Shown here: positions 35,352-46,415 of the stretch, piece by piece
Numbering within the stretch: position 1 is the first letter of the stretch
Layout of the letters: every line of letters starts with the position of its first letter
Origin: Vanessa cardui
Lineage: Eukaryota; Arthropoda; Insecta; Lepidoptera; Nymphalidae
NCBI RefSeq assembly: GCF_905220365.1
Contig: NC_061138.1
Coordinates: forward strand, 558,001 to 622,000
Direction: 5' to 3'
Length of the DNA: 64,000 bases
Notes under the pieces: model-generated
The model's database searches: none
Told to the model about the DNA's origin: nothing
What the model saw: only the letters and a program-made list of their open reading frames with translations
Made by a program: the position numbers and the translations under genes

Positions 35352-38300
35352 ATATCCTCCCCCTCCAAGTCGCAGCCACCACGTGGTTGAGACTTGGCGG
35401 GACGTCCTCTCTTACGCAAGGAGACAGCGTCAGACCTAGAGGTTCCTTGGTACAAGGATAGCACACTGGCATGGTACTTGCCCTTAACCGATTCATCTTT
35501 ATCGACTACTTCCCAAGTAGTAGGAGAAATCGTTTTGGAAATCTTATACGGCCCTTCTCTACGCGGTGCAAATTTCCTCGTAATCCCCTTTTCAGCACTG
35601 CTATGGCTGGGAGTCTCCACCCAAACAAGGTCACCCTCTTTAAAACTTGCCATCGGTCTTCGGTGTTGGTCCCCTATAGCCTTTCGGCGATCTTGTTGCT
35701 CCTCGATGCGCCATTTAACATCCTTTAAGATGTCTGCAAATTGGCGAAGGTAAGGCGTTATTTGAGGAACAAAATTTTCTTCCTCCACAACAGTTCTAAT
35801 GTCGTTCAATACGGTAAATGGAGATCGTAGGTCTCGTCCGAAAGTTAAAAAGGAAGCCGTATGCCCTGTCCCTTCATTGTAGGCACTATTGAGGGCAAAT
35901 CTAACAGATGGTAGATATTGTGGCCAACTTCGATGCTCAGTACCTACCAGCATTGCTAACATTTGCTTCATATCCCTGTTTTTGCGCTCAGCAGGATTTG
36001 CCTCCGGGTGATACACGGGCGTCAAATTCTGTTTGATCCCCAATGCAAACATAGCCTTCTGCATGACTGCGGAGACAAATTGAGTCCCATTATCTGAGAT
36101 TATCCTGCGGGGTAACCCATATCGTAAAAATATCTCTTCTATTAGAACCTTAGCACAGGTTTCAGATGTAGCATCATTAAGAGCGAAGAGTTCCACCCAC
36201 CTGCTGGCGGTATCCTCTATTAAGAAAATCCACTTCTCCCCCTGGTTTCCAGCTGGAAGAGGACCGAAGAGATCCATTGCTAAGACCTCAAAGCGCTGTT
36301 GAGGGACCGGGGTCTGTAAGAGACCAGCAGGTTTGAGGTTTGTGGGCTTGTACTGTTGGCATAAATCGCATGACTTCAGGTATTGGGCAACAAAGGTTCG
36401 CATATTGGGGAAATAGTATTTTTCCTTGATTTTCCTTAGTGTACGTTCTATCCCAAGGTGTCCAGCGGTTGGCGCGTCGTGTAGTTCCTTCATCAATTCT
36501 GCACGCAGCGATTCTGGTACAACCAATAATGGCTCTTCTGATTCTCCATCAGGGTCTGCGCGATAAAGAACCCCATGAGTCATATAATAACCCCTTTGTG
36601 TCCAACGCGACGCGGCGTCTGGGTCGTCGTCCTCAAAGTCCTCGATGATCTTTTTTATTCCCGGATCTGTCAACTGAGAATCGCGGAGGTCTTCCGCTCG
36701 TCGATGCGGTAAGTCTACTACAATAGGACAGATCTCACAAACATCTTCCGAGCCAGTGACTCCCACTGGACGACTAAGAGTATCTGCCACGACATTCATC
36801 TTCCCTGGGGCGTAATTGATATCCAAGTTGAAGGTTTGTATTTTCATTGCCCACCTGGCAAGGCGACCACTTGGTGTTTTCAAGGAGAGAAGCCATTTCA
36901 GCGGCTGGTGATCGGTAAGAACCTGTATTTTCGTGCCTTCTACATATCCACGGAAACGCTCTAACGCCCATACCACCGCTAACGCTTCCCTTTCTGTGGT
37001 ATGGTAATTGCGTTCTGTGTTAGTCAATAACCTGCTAGCGTATTCAATAGGACGTTGTGTCGTTAGGTCCTGCCCTTGCAGCAACACCGCGCCTAAAGCG
37101 TAGGAGCTCGCATCGGTTCGTAATACGAAAGGTTCATCGAAATCTGGCTGACGAAGAATGGGTGCGGAAGTAAGTCGTACCTTTAATTCTTCAAATGCGA
37201 CCTTTTGAGGTTCACCCCACTGCCAACATTGATTTTTCCTGGTAAGGTAGGTCAATGGACGGGCCACATTGGAGAACTCGGGGATGAACTTACGAAACCA
37301 AGATGCAGTCTGAAGGAAACTTTTAAGTTCCTTTATGTTAGTAGGCGGCTTCATTGCCACTACTGCTGCCACTTTGGTAGGATCTGGTTCAATTCCATTG
37401 GCTGATATAACATGACCCAAGTATGTTAGCTTTTCCCTGGCAAACACACATTTGCTCCTGTTAGCCTTTAGGTTAAATAATCTTAGACGCTCAAACACCT
37501 GCTGTAGATCCTTTAAGTGTGTTTCAAGATCTTTGGATATTACCAAGATATCATCCAAGTAAGCAACTACGGTAATCCCTTTAAGGCCAGACCGAAAACG
37601 GTCCATCAAACGCTGAAAAGTCGCTGGAGAGTTCTTAAGGCCGAACGGCATTCGACGGAATCGAAATGTTCCAAAAGGAGAAACGAATGCAGTCTTATCT
37701 CTATCAGAGGGATTTACTTCAATCTGCCAATACCCTGCCTTCAGGTCAATGGTCGAGATTACATTGTTTAATTTGGTGGATAGCAACAAGTCATCTATCA
37801 CGGGAAGGGGATATCTATCATCTTTCGTAATCCCATTCAAGGCTCGGTAGTCCACACAGAAACGAACTTCTCCATTCCTTTTTGGAACCATGACTACCGG
37901 AGAGGCCCATTCAGATTCTGCCTCTTCAATAATTCCTTCTTCTAACATCGTCTCAATCTCTTTCTTCATTACTTCTCTCTTCGCAGGAGATACTCGATAT
38001 GGCGGAACGCTGATCGGCGCATGATCCCCGGTATCGATACGATGGACAGCAAAAGTAGTAGGGGCTCCCCCTGGCTCGAAGATATTCTGATTCCTTTCCA
38101 GGACATCTGATAGCTCTTGTTTCTGTTCTGGTTCTAAAAGAGTTCCCTCGTCGTGACGGAGACCCACAGTAGAGCATGCTATATAAGGATTATCTAAGGG
38201 TCCCTCAAATTCAAGTGGATGGGACACCAAACCCTTCAATCCCCACAAATTTCGGTTAAAGTCAAGTACCATACCTGTATCTTTAATGAAATTCATCCCT

Positions 38301-39745
38301 AATAGCGAATCTGTGGCTCCCGGAAGTACAATAAAAAATGTCGACACTACTACGCCTAACACTGTCATCTCCACTTGAGCTGTATCAACTACTAATATCT
38401 TTTTAGTACCATCAGCAAATTTTAACTCCGTCTTAACTTTAACAAACTTATGGTTATTCTTAACTAAAAGCGCTTTTAAACTTTCGCTCGCAATCGAATG
38501 TTTCGCACCGGTATCAATTAGTACGCGACCCTTTTCACCATACACAAACACTTCTAGTAGTGGTCTACTTCGCGGATCTATCGGTTTCGCACCGATCGCA
38601 GACACTGTATGAAACGAGGTAGTCACGGCAGTCTTATCTTTACACTTAACACAATTTGCACGTATAACACCGGGTGTTCCGCAGCCAAAACAGGTTATTT
38701 GGGTCCGTTCAGGCGATTTCTCGGCCTTTGGCGCACCAACCGAAACTTTTTCTTTTAGTCTCTTGCAATCATCTTTCGTGTGACCATATTGCTTACAATA
38801 AACACATCGAGGCCTAAAGTTGACTGGTTTTGACGCTGTTGATACGATGCCAGAAGCTCGGGACGTCTCCGAGAAAGGAAGCGCGGCTGTGGCCGGTGCT
38901 CTACGATGACCACGTCCCTCTTCAAAGAGCTCCTCCAACCGACGTGCCTCACTCAAGAGCTGAGCAAAAGTGGAAAAGGCGTTTCTTGGAAGCCTTTCTC
39001 TAACTCTTTTGTGGAGCAAACCATACACCATATCCAATTGTACGGTGTCACTTAGACTGTTAGAAGGTAACTGTGCAAACAAAGCTCTAATTTTGCACAC
39101 GAAGACGTCTACTGTTTCATCACCTTGCTCGTGTTCAAATATCTTCCGATATATTTTGTGTGGCGGAATACGTGCGCCAAAAGTCTGCCGTAACAATAGA
39201 AGCGCATCACTCCAAGTTAAAATACTGTGCTTCACTCCTAAGTACCAGGTTGCGGCGAATCCGATCAATAGCATTGGTAGACCCTTTAAAGCTATATCGT
39301 CGTCTATACTAACACAATCTTTATAAATAACAATAGAGTCAATAAACGGCTCGACGTCACCTGAGCCGTCAAAACGTGCTGTGCAGTTTGCAAAATTTGG
39401 TAAGGCATAGGCACCATATACAGGCGGCGGCGTATACGATGTCGACGGCATACGTATAGAATTTAAAATAGCACTTAACTGCTGGTCCGTCATAATAACA
39501 GGAGTAGGTGTAGTAGGTACCGCACTCGGCGCCTCCGTACCATACGCGTACGGCACGTGTGAAGGTGGTGATGGTGGTGGCGGCGCCAACAACGCCGCAT
39601 CGGCGCTCGCAGGCTCGCTAGACACCGCGGCGTCAGCGCTCGTAAGCGTGTCGGGCTGTCCTGTGGCCTGCCCGTCCTGGGGCGACGTCTCGGACTCGCT
39701 AGTAGCACTCATAGTGAACGAACGATGTGAACGCGTATTCACCAT
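35243..39745 (-). CDS. Gag-Pol polyprotein of the Ty3/gypsy element (1500 aa)
   Basis: One unbroken frame with gag and pol fused, so no frameshift is needed. A retrotransposon gag domain lies near residues 130-260. A CCHC knuckle follows near 312-325 (CVYCKQYGHTKDDC) and a second near 350, CFGCGTPGVIRANC, in which the His is replaced by Val. Then come an aspartic protease (VLIDTGAKHS near 410, LLGMNFI near 480), reverse transcriptase (FCVDYRALNG near 630, YLDDIL near 728) and RNase H (LRTDASSYALGAVLLQ near 873). The integrase has an HHCC finger (near 1087-1125: HDAPTAGH, CDLCQQ) and a DDE core (MDLFGPL near 1156, SDNGTQF near 1218, the Glu near 1250), then a GPY/F-like segment near 1400 (REGPYKI). 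All catalytic residues I can check are present, so the protein may be active. The last 36 residues are encoded inside the 3' LTR. Of two nearby starts, ATG 39745 is the longer; ATG 39712 is also possible. Confidence 0.95.
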   Translation of the reverse strand: MVNTRSHRSFTMSATSESETSPQDGQATGQPDTLTSADAAVSSEPASADAALLAPPPPSPPSHVPYAYGTEAPSAVPTTPTPVIMTDQQLSAILNSIRMPSTSYTPPPVYGAYALPNFANCTARFDGSGDVEPFIDSIVIYKDCVSIDDDIALKGLPMLLIGFAATWYLGVKHSILTWSDALLLLRQTFGARIPPHKIYRKIFEHEQGDETVDVFVCKIRALFAQLPSNSLSDTVQLDMVYGLLHKRVRERLPRNAFSTFAQLLSEARRLEELFEEGRGHRRAPATAALPFSETSRASGIVSTASKPVNFRPRCVYCKQYGHTKDDCKRLKEKVSVGAPKAEKSPERTQITCFGCGTPGVIRANCVKCKDKTAVTTSFHTVSAIGAKPIDPRSRPLLEVFVYGEKGRVLIDTGAKHSIASESLKALLVKNNHKFVKVKTELKFADGTKKILVVDTAQVEMTVLGVVVSTFFIVLPGATDSLLGMNFIKDTGMVLDFNRNLWGLKGLVSHPLEFEGPLDNPYIACSTVGLRHDEGTLLEPEQKQELSDVLERNQNIFEPGGAPTTFAVHRIDTGDHAPISVPPYRVSPAKREVMKKEIETMLEEGIIEEAESEWASPVVMVPKRNGEVRFCVDYRALNGITKDDRYPLPVIDDLLLSTKLNNVISTIDLKAGYWQIEVNPSDRDKTAFVSPFGTFRFRRMPFGLKNSPATFQRLMDRFRSGLKGITVVAYLDDILVISKDLETHLKDLQQVFERLRLFNLKANRSKCVFAREKLTYLGHVISANGIEPDPTKVAAVVAMKPPTNIKELKSFLQTASWFRKFIPEFSNVARPLTYLTRKNQCWQWGEPQKVAFEELKVRLTSAPILRQPDFDEPFVLRTDASSYALGAVLLQGQDLTTQRPIEYASRLLTNTERNYHTTEREALAVVWALERFRGYVEGTKIQVLTDHQPLKWLLSLKTPSGRLARWAMKIQTFNLDINYAPGKMNVVADTLSRPVGVTGSEDVCEICPIVVDLPHRRAEDLRDSQLTDPGIKKIIEDFEDDDPDAASRWTQRGYYMTHGVLYRADPDGESEEPLLVVPESLRAELMKELHDAPTAGHLGIERTLRKIKEKYYFPNMRTFVAQYLKSCDLCQQYKPTNLKPAGLLQTPVPQQRFEVLAMDLFGPLPAGNQGEKWIFLIEDTASRWVELFALNDATSETCAKVLIEEIFLRYGLPRRIISDNGTQFVSAVMQKAMFALGIKQNLTPVYHPEANPAERKNRDMKQMLAMLVGTEHRSWPQYLPSVRFALNSAYNEGTGHTASFLTFGRDLRSPFTVLNDIRTVVEEENFVPQITPYLRQFADILKDVKWRIEEQQDRRKAIGDQHRRPMASFKEGDLVWVETPSHSSAEKGITRKFAPRREGPYKISKTISPTTWEVVDKDESVKGKYHASVLSLYQGTSRSDAVSLRKRGRPAKSQPRGGCDLEGEDIADGFLNEPGSRPRRMRQLPARYRERDVRVVGSGHA
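35356..35366 (-). other. Polypurine tract
   Basis: GGAGGGGGAGG on the minus strand, four bases before the 3' LTR; the usual primer for plus-strand synthesis. Confidence 0.8.
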
Positions 39746-40364
39746 ACCGAATTATTGATAAGAGATACACCAACAAATTTGAACTCGCGAACATACACGA
39801 AAAAAGTTCAAAATTACTAAAAGTTTGATAAACACGAATAATAGTTCAAAATAATATAGTATATTCCAAAAACTATATGATACACTGTACGAACTAAGTG
39901 TTTATTGGCTTTATACGATACAGTAGAATTAACTTACGAAACAATATATTGAATAGTTCGAACTGATACGTGAATGTTCTAGTTACGCCAACTTTGTTGA
40001 CGAAAAAAAAAACTAGTATCAAACACTTCGCGAAATTTGGATATCACGTTCGTAATGACTATTTTTTATACGTAAGTACACTGCACAAAACACTTAATGT
40101 TCAGACGAAAACGAAGTTATAACAAAATATAAAAAATGGCGCGTGCGACGCATGTAACGCCATTCGGCCTGAGTATCTATAAAAATGGCGGCATGCTAAA
40201 ATGTTCACATAGTAACTACTGCCATTCTATTATTGCAAAAGTACATAGATAATCACAAAACTATACACTAAGTCAAAATTCACTCGCTTCTTATATATTT
40301 ACACGAATTAATTATTATTTACACAAACGAATCCACTACGTATTTTACAGTCACTTTGATTCGG

Positions 40365-40382
40365 CCAAACGTTGGGCAGCCA
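40365..40382 (-). other. Primer-binding site
   Basis: TGGCTGCCCAACGTTTGG on the minus strand, adjoining the end of the 5' LTR. The leading TGG would pair with a tRNA CCA end. The tRNA is not identified. Confidence 0.7.
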
Positions 40383-40627
40383 ATTATAGCGGGCGTGTAA
40401 ATAATAACAACGATTTGACTGATTTTCACTTTACTATAGTTAGTAATTAATAATTAAATAAACAAATGAGATATAACAAAAAAAAAATTAAACGCGCAAG
40501 AGCGGACGCCATGTTATCTTAAGCGTGTCCCGACCCGACTACTCTTACGTCCCGTTCACGGTAACGGGCCGGTAGTTGTCGCATGCGGCGCGGGCGACTT
40601 CCTGGTTCGTTCAGGAATCCGTCCGCT
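40383..40627 (-). repeat. 5' LTR (245 bp)
   Basis: Promoter-bearing LTR in element orientation, GC-rich in its first half. Matches the 3' LTR apart from one A in a homopolymer. Confidence 0.93.
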
Positions 40628-40749
40628 ATACTATAATAATATGTGTATTATTATGGATTCTGTTTTGATTATATTTATCATATCAATATATTAACTAAAT
40701 AATTTTATACAATATTAGTTGTAGCCCGTGATTTCGTTCGCGTTCATTA

Positions 40750-40943
40750 GCAGCCTGTAAATTTCCCACAGCTGGACTAAGGCCTCGTCTTCCTTTGAGG
40801 AGAAGGTGTGGAGCATATTCCAACACGCTGCTGCAATGCGGGTTGATGGATACACATGTGATAGACTTTCGTTGAAAATAGTCAGTTGGCAATGATCGGT
40901 TAAGATGCAGGTGTTCTAATCACTTGGCCATCTCGGCTTCTTA
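40750..40943 (-). repeat. Metulj-like SINE, copy 2, internally deleted
   Basis: The 3' segment CAGCCTGTAAATTTCCCACA begins at 40750 and the head (complement of GGCCATCTCGGC) lies at 40927-40938. The B-box region is missing. It interrupts a family C start at 40715-40748 (GTAGCCCGTGATTTCGTTCG). Confidence 0.75.
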
Positions 40944-42061
40944 GGGTTTATCTGTTATTAGTTTAAAAAATGTAGTATTTTCTTGGAGTTCGAACTTCCT
41001 TCATACGTAAGTTTCATCATATTCGGTTCTTGGGTTTGGCTTTGAATAACTTACAGGCAGACATAACTATTATTGCATTTATAATATGAGTGTAGATTAT
41101 AGTTCTTTGCCTTTTTTTCGTGTAGTTAGACAAATTAAGTGAATTAAACAAAGTTTACAAAGGTTTTCATTGTTAAAGTTAAAATAAAACCAAACAAATA
41201 ATTAATGTGAACAAATTGAAAGTTATTTTAAGGCGGATATTTCATTACTTAAAAAATCTAATTGAATATAAAAATAGAATTTTAAATAATAAATCAATAC
41301 AGTTATTGTATTACTAACAATAGAATGTCATAGAAGATACTCACATAACAAAAGCTTGCAACCGACAATAGACCTAATCGTAATAAAATTAAAGTACAAA
41401 TTTCTGATTACTAATAATTCACTAATATATTTAATACATAATGAATGTATTATTACGTAACAGGAAGACAAGATGATCGGGAACAAGTTACGTGGGCGCG
41501 TATTAAGAAGCACTCGATATGTTTAGCGTAGTTAAATGTTATTGTGTATGAATTATTCCACTACAGGCTCCGGCTAAAGTCTACACAAAAATAACAATTG
41601 GTGATAATCGAATGTTGCTGCGGTGACGATGGTTTTCGGATGTTTGGGACATTCCTGACGACACGGGACAGGGTGGATCGAGACACATACCATATTTAGA
41701 AAATACAGACGAATTGATAACCTCCTCCTTTTTGAAGTCGGTTGAAAACTAGCAACCTGCCTCGTCTTCGCAAGTGCAATGGTGATACTAAATATACTAC
41801 AGAATTTTGTTAATTTGCGAAATCACAATAGAAACTTCTAAATATATCACTGTGTCTTTATTATATTGTCCGTGTATTATATACAAAAACTCTCGAATGA
41901 TTCTATTTATTTAAATCACATTTACATTGGTAAAAAAGGCGTATTATTCGATACAATATTTTGTAGATGATAAAAAAGCTTGGAATTAATACCTGATTGA
42001 CTTCCAGGCAGGACAAATATAATAGTATTGAACTAATATGATTGTATTTTTTAAATGTTGA
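40944..42061. other. Non-genic AT-rich DNA
   Basis: No gene. The segment 41690-41750 (GAATTGATAACCTCCTCCTT, GAAGTCGGTTGAAAA) resembles a recurrent lepidopteran repeat end, and a weaker match is at 60150-60185. Confidence 0.45.
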
Positions 42062-42205
42062 AAAAGAGTAACTACTGAGTTTCTTGTCGGTTCTTCTCGG
42101 TAGAATCTACTTTCCGAACCGGTGGTAGCTTCACTTAATTGTTAAATGACGATTCAAAAGTGCTTGTAAAAGCCCACTTGAATAAAGTATATTTTAATTT
42201 TTGAT
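42062..42205 (+). repeat. LINE-tail repeat (family E), best copy
   Basis: Contains GAGTTTCTTGTCGGTTCTTC, GAATCTACTTTCCGAACCGG and AAGCCCACTTGAATAAAGTA, then T-rich sequence. Other copies: 31213-31312, 53755-53825 (-) and 56165-56315 (-). Probably the 3' end of a non-LTR element. Confidence 0.6.
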
Positions 42206-42435
42206 CAAAATCCGTTGCGTATTTTTAAAGATCTAACCATATATAGGTACAGGCTACGGTAAGCGACTTTGTTTTGAACTATGTAATCATAATTATGATA
42301 AACTTTGGTCGCTTATTGGTTATTTATTGACATTTAGTTGACTCAATGGGTTGTATTTACTATTTAATGCTAAAATTGATACAAATTAAGGTCGTTCAGT
42401 GTTTTTGATATTGTTTATAACAATATGTCATACAG

Positions 42436-42665
42436 ATAAAGAACAATGTCATGTGGAGGGATCAGGATCAGGTTGTAAGGAAGGTCTTGGGCACGGACGT
42501 TGATGGATATAGAGGAAAGGGGACGTTGGATGGATGGTGTGAAATACGATGTGGCTAGAAATAATGTTACTTGTGAGATGACGTCAGACAGAGGACTATG
42601 GACGAAGAAATGCTGAGCCGACTCCAAGTTAAATTGGGATAAGGGCGTGATGAAGAAGTAATATA
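42436..42665 (+). pseudogene. Decayed LINE reverse-transcriptase C-terminus
   Basis: Broken frames still resemble the end of a lepidopteran LINE ORF: VDGYRGKG, then DGWCEIRC in place of DCVKDDM, MTSDRGLWTKKC and a final ADSK with a stop. The nucleotide tail TTGGGATAAGGGCGTGATGA is typical. No intact frame. Confidence 0.55.
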
Positions 42666-43940
42666 CAATGATGTTCCAATTTTTTTTTAAATTTAATTAA
42701 AATTTATCTCATATTGTTATTAAAGATGGTAACCCCAGAGCGTCCAGTCATCTTGCCTGGGAACACTTATGTCCGATGTCGAGCGCCGTTGAAACAGTAC
42801 AAATGTGTCGATTCAGCACTCGTCTGACTTTCCCATTGCGAGTGCTTCACATGCGAGTGAATTTTTAATGATCACCGTACTCATGAGCTTTCTAGAGACA
42901 AAATCTTAAGACAAACTGAATATATAAATGAAGTGTTAGTTCTGACCATTGTCAAAACAACTAACGAGTTGATTGTAAACAATATTAATTGTTGTTGGAA
43001 AATTCTTTTTTTGAAACGTTTCGAAAAACAAAAAACGATTAAAATCGATATATAAAAAAGAAATATGAGGACTGTTTATTGATAACCTTTTTTTTTAATT
43101 AGAATTTTTAAAATATTTTATACATCTATTATTCGTTTTACATAAATACAGCCGGGAACAATTAAAATTAGATAGTGATTATACATTAAAAGACAATTGT
43201 TACAATAATACGTTTAAAGAGCGAAATAATTCATTAATATTATTCTTCAATTGTTTTAATGAATCGTTAATTAATAATTGGTGTTAGTCTATTTTTTCAT
43301 TTATTTTAACTATTTACACAAATATGTAAGATTAATATTGATTTAATTTGTATTATTGTATTTGTTTATACTATTTAAAAATTTGAATTGACAGGTCGTT
43401 AAATATCTTAATTACAATAAATGAGATTTTTCTCATTAATCTAAGGTTTAAACAATATTAATGAACTTTCAAAATAATCTGTAATCATTAATGGATGCTT
43501 CTGCCAATTATTTTAAAGTGAAATTTTTTAGGCGATGGGTGGGGAATGCGAATAAAATTTTAAGGACGCGTCATATATAAACATATTTCCGTACATGAGA
43601 GAGAAAAAACATTTGAGGTAGAGATAAATAGAGTGAGCTACATAATTTTGGAAATGTCATTTCCATCCTACCACTTCCAAATTTAAAATTGAAGTACTTG
43701 TCCCATAAACCTCTAGTCAACCGACCCATTTGCCAGTCATTAGTCATTTTGACTATAAAATGTCTTGACTAATATTTTACCTGGTAAAGCTCTGTGCAAG
43801 GGTAAGTATCAATCATCACATACATATACAACCCAACAGCAAGACTTACTCGTAGTTTCATTGTATCCCAGTTTAATGATAAGTGTAATGAAATGCATAA
43901 AGCATATAGTAATTTTATCTCTTAATTTCCAAGGTAAGAG
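42666..43940. other. Non-genic AT-rich DNA
   Basis: Nothing recognised on either strand. Confidence 0.5.
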
Positions 43941-44222
43941 CTGAGATGGCCCAGTGGTTAGAACGCGTGCATTTTACCCGATGATTGCGGGTTCAAACCC
44001 AGGCAAGCACTACTATATATATATATATATATGTGCTTAACTTGTGTTTATAATTTATCACGTGCTCGTGAGGATGTGTCTAATTTCATCGAAATTCTGC
44101 CACATGTGCATTCCACCAACCCGCATTAGAAAAGCGTGGTGGAATATGTTCCAAACCCTCTCCTTCATGGAAGAGGAGGCCTTATCTCAGCAGTGGGAAA
44201 TTTACAGGCTGTTACTTTACTT
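43941..44222 (+). repeat. Metulj-like SINE, copy 3, nearly complete
   Basis: Head GAGATGGCCCAGTGGTTAGA followed by the B-box-like GGGTTCAAACCC and AGGCAAGCAC, an (AT)n expansion, the body and the 3' end GGGAAATTTACAGGCTGTTA with a (TTTAC)n tail. The A and B boxes mark a tRNA-derived pol III promoter. Confidence 0.85.
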
Positions 44223-44224
44223 TA

Positions 44225-44300
44225 CTTTTAATTTCCGAGGTTGGCGATGAGAATAATGGTTAATATTTCTTACAGCGCCCACGTCTTTGTAACCTTTTTC
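44225..44300 (+). repeat. Interspersed repeat family B, fragment
   Basis: Contains ATAATGGTTAATATTTCTTA then CAGCGCCCACGTC, matching the middle of family B. Confidence 0.5.
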
Positions 44301-45744
44301 TATGAAGCGGCTCATTTTCCTCACCACCTGTCAATTTTATTGAAAAAAAAGTAAAAAACAACTTCAAAATGAATTAAATGACAGATTTCCAACAATTTTT
44401 TTTTTCAGAATCTTACCAACCAACCTTTTTTGTTACATTGTAATTATAAAGTTATTTACAATTCCACACACTCGCTGGTCTAGTCCCTTCATAAAAATAA
44501 AATATGTCCCCACAAGTCTTGCATAGCTCAGTTTACATTTTGAATTATTGTCGCTTATAAAAGCCAAGCGTATATAAATCGCGTTCTGGGTGGTTCAAGT
44601 TCAAAATAATACATATTATCATTATTATATCCCGCTGAAGACGAACAATATACCACTTTCTCACATCCAATGACAAATTGCAAGTGAATTAATACCGAGA
44701 GGCGTTTGTACGAATAAATCAAACGGGGCGATTTTCACAGCGGGCTGTAGATCGTACCTTATTACATCACTAGTCTTACATTCGTTATCAACCTTATCTT
44801 TATACAGATAAAGCTTAAAATCGTAAGTTTTATTTACGAACAAAATTTGCAGTTCGACAAGTCTATTTTTGCGGGCAATTTGATCATAAATCGCATTGTT
44901 TTAAGGGCTATTTTCGCTCGTTTGTTTGAGGTGGGTATGTCAAGTGGTGTTAAATATACGCGGTCGCTGGAGGATGTTATTGCTCAGTGTCTTCGAGTAC
45001 CAGTAGGGATGGGCAATTTACTCCACACGAGCCTTTATACTTGTCCTCAGTATATAATCCGTACTTAGTAATTTATTCGACTCGAAATAGGATTCGCTTT
45101 GATTAATGAAAGCGATATTGCATTTGCGTATCAAACAATGTCGAATGTTGGGGCAAAACTTTTTCCCGGCGTCCTAGACTTACTAGTGGTGTGCATGTTT
45201 ATTATCGATAATTTTAATTTAAGAAGTGGGGTTCTTTTTGCTAATACATATCGTTTTGCTTATTTCTTTAATACAGAGTAGTACAAGCTTTTAAGGCTGC
45301 TTTAGGCAGTTAAGAAAAGTTTTATCGAAGAAAAGAAGATTTTTTAAGAATTAAGCCTGTAGCTTAGGACCATTTGTAGTAGGGTCTAACTTTTGACGTG
45401 TTAATGAATATATCGACAAATATGTAAAGAACAACCCTATCTCCTCGCAATGCATTTCGAAACAAATTACAAGAGGAGTGCACTATTACGGGTTAATAGG
45501 CGCGCTAAATTAATAAATCGAGTTCGAATCGCTTACCCCATTTACAAGTGAGGAATTGTTTTGAACGCAACCATAACCACCGCACCTTAGAGGCAGCACT
45601 AAATAATAACTTAACCCTAAGGATATTTTTATTATTTATATTTATGACACGCGCCCGCACACAAAAGACAAATGAAATTACATGAAACTTACTTAAATGT
45701 GCATGACACTAAACATTTACAATATTTACATATCTACATATTAC
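44301..45744. other. Non-genic DNA, repeat-poor, possible regulatory island at 44630-45010
   Basis: No supported gene; short ORFs at 44847-45281 have no recognisable product. The part at 44630-45010 has mixed composition and an inverted GATA-type pair (CTTATC at 44793, GATAAAG at 44807). Confidence 0.35.
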
Positions 45745-45748
45745 ATTT

Positions 45749-46035
45749 CTTGGTGGTAGGGCTTTGCAAGCCCGTCTGGGTAGGTACCACCCCCTCATCA
45801 GTTATTCTACCGCCAAATAACAGTATTCAGTATTGTTGTGTTCCGGTTTGAAGGGTGAGTGAGTCAGTGTAACTACAGGCACAAGGGACATAACATCTTA
45901 GTTCCCAAGGTTGGTGGCACATTGATGATGTAAGGAATAGTTAATATTTCTTACAGCGTCATTGTCTATGGATGATGGTAACCACTTACCATCAGGTGGC
46001 TTATATGCTCGTCCACCAACCTATTCCATAAAAAA
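45749..46035 (+). repeat. Interspersed repeat family B, best copy
   Basis: Runs from GGTGGTAGGGCTTTGCAAGC through GTGTTCCGGTTTGAAGGGTG, ACAAGGGACATAACATCTTA and AGGAATAGTTAATATTTCTT to GCTCGTCCACCAACCTATTC and an A-rich end. The A-rich 3' end suggests retroposition; no tRNA-like head is seen. Confidence 0.75.
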
Positions 46036-46099
46036 ACATACATTTACATATTACAAACATATCATATTTGTAATATAAAAAAATAAGTAAGAATTTCAG

Positions 46100-46415
46100 C
46101 CCAGTAATGAAGATCAGACCAGTTAGTGCGACCGATTGAGAAATTTACTGACTATCATACGCAAATCTAGCACTGGTACTGGTATTAGCAGTCTGCAATT
46201 TGTCAGTAAGCACCGTCCCTCAGAAAGCACGTGAATCCGTTGTTTTTACGCCTGAATTTTTGTCGTTAGTGATCAATTGCCGCCCGGTATTATGAGAGTT
46301 TAGACATAAACAGTGCACATGTGTTTGCACTATAGTTCTTTCACGATTAGTCTCCGTGAAGATTGGTCATTTACAGTGGTCAGTTACTAAAATTGGCTAT
46401 AACTTCTAACCGAAT
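46100..46415 (+). repeat. Lepidopteran SINE (family F), degenerate copy 1
   Basis: Retains CCGTCCCTCAGAAAGCACGT, ATTGCCGCCCGGTATTATGA and CAGTGCACATGTGTTTGCAC, in the order of a common lepidopteran tRNA-type SINE. A second copy is at 61690-61985. Confidence 0.55.

Larger units (their letters stand above)
35108..40627 (-). mobile_element. Full-length Ty3/gypsy LTR retrotransposon, 5.5 kb, recent
   Basis: Two LTRs (35108-35351 and 40383-40627) enclose one long gag-pol ORF on the minus strand. Flanking ATACT duplications lie at 35103-35107 and 40628-40632. In element orientation the LTR runs AGCGGACGG...GCCCGCTATAAT. Directly inside the 5' LTR is a primer-binding site starting TGGCTGCCC, and before the 3' LTR a polypurine tract GGAGGGGGAGG. 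There is no env gene. A leader of about 640 bp separates the 5' LTR from the first ATG. Because the surrounding sequence is TA-rich, the boundary could be shifted by a few bases (ACTAT also works as a duplication). Confidence 0.95.

Noticed and set aside
35394..39708. Plus-strand and secondary minus-strand ORFs inside the Ty3/gypsy element
   Set aside because: Shadows of the single gag-pol frame; none resembles env or another retroviral gene.
43941..44015. Possible tRNA gene (A- and B-box-like motifs)
   Set aside because: It is the head of a SINE with a body and tail; six sister copies share the same structure, and the cloverleaf is not convincing.
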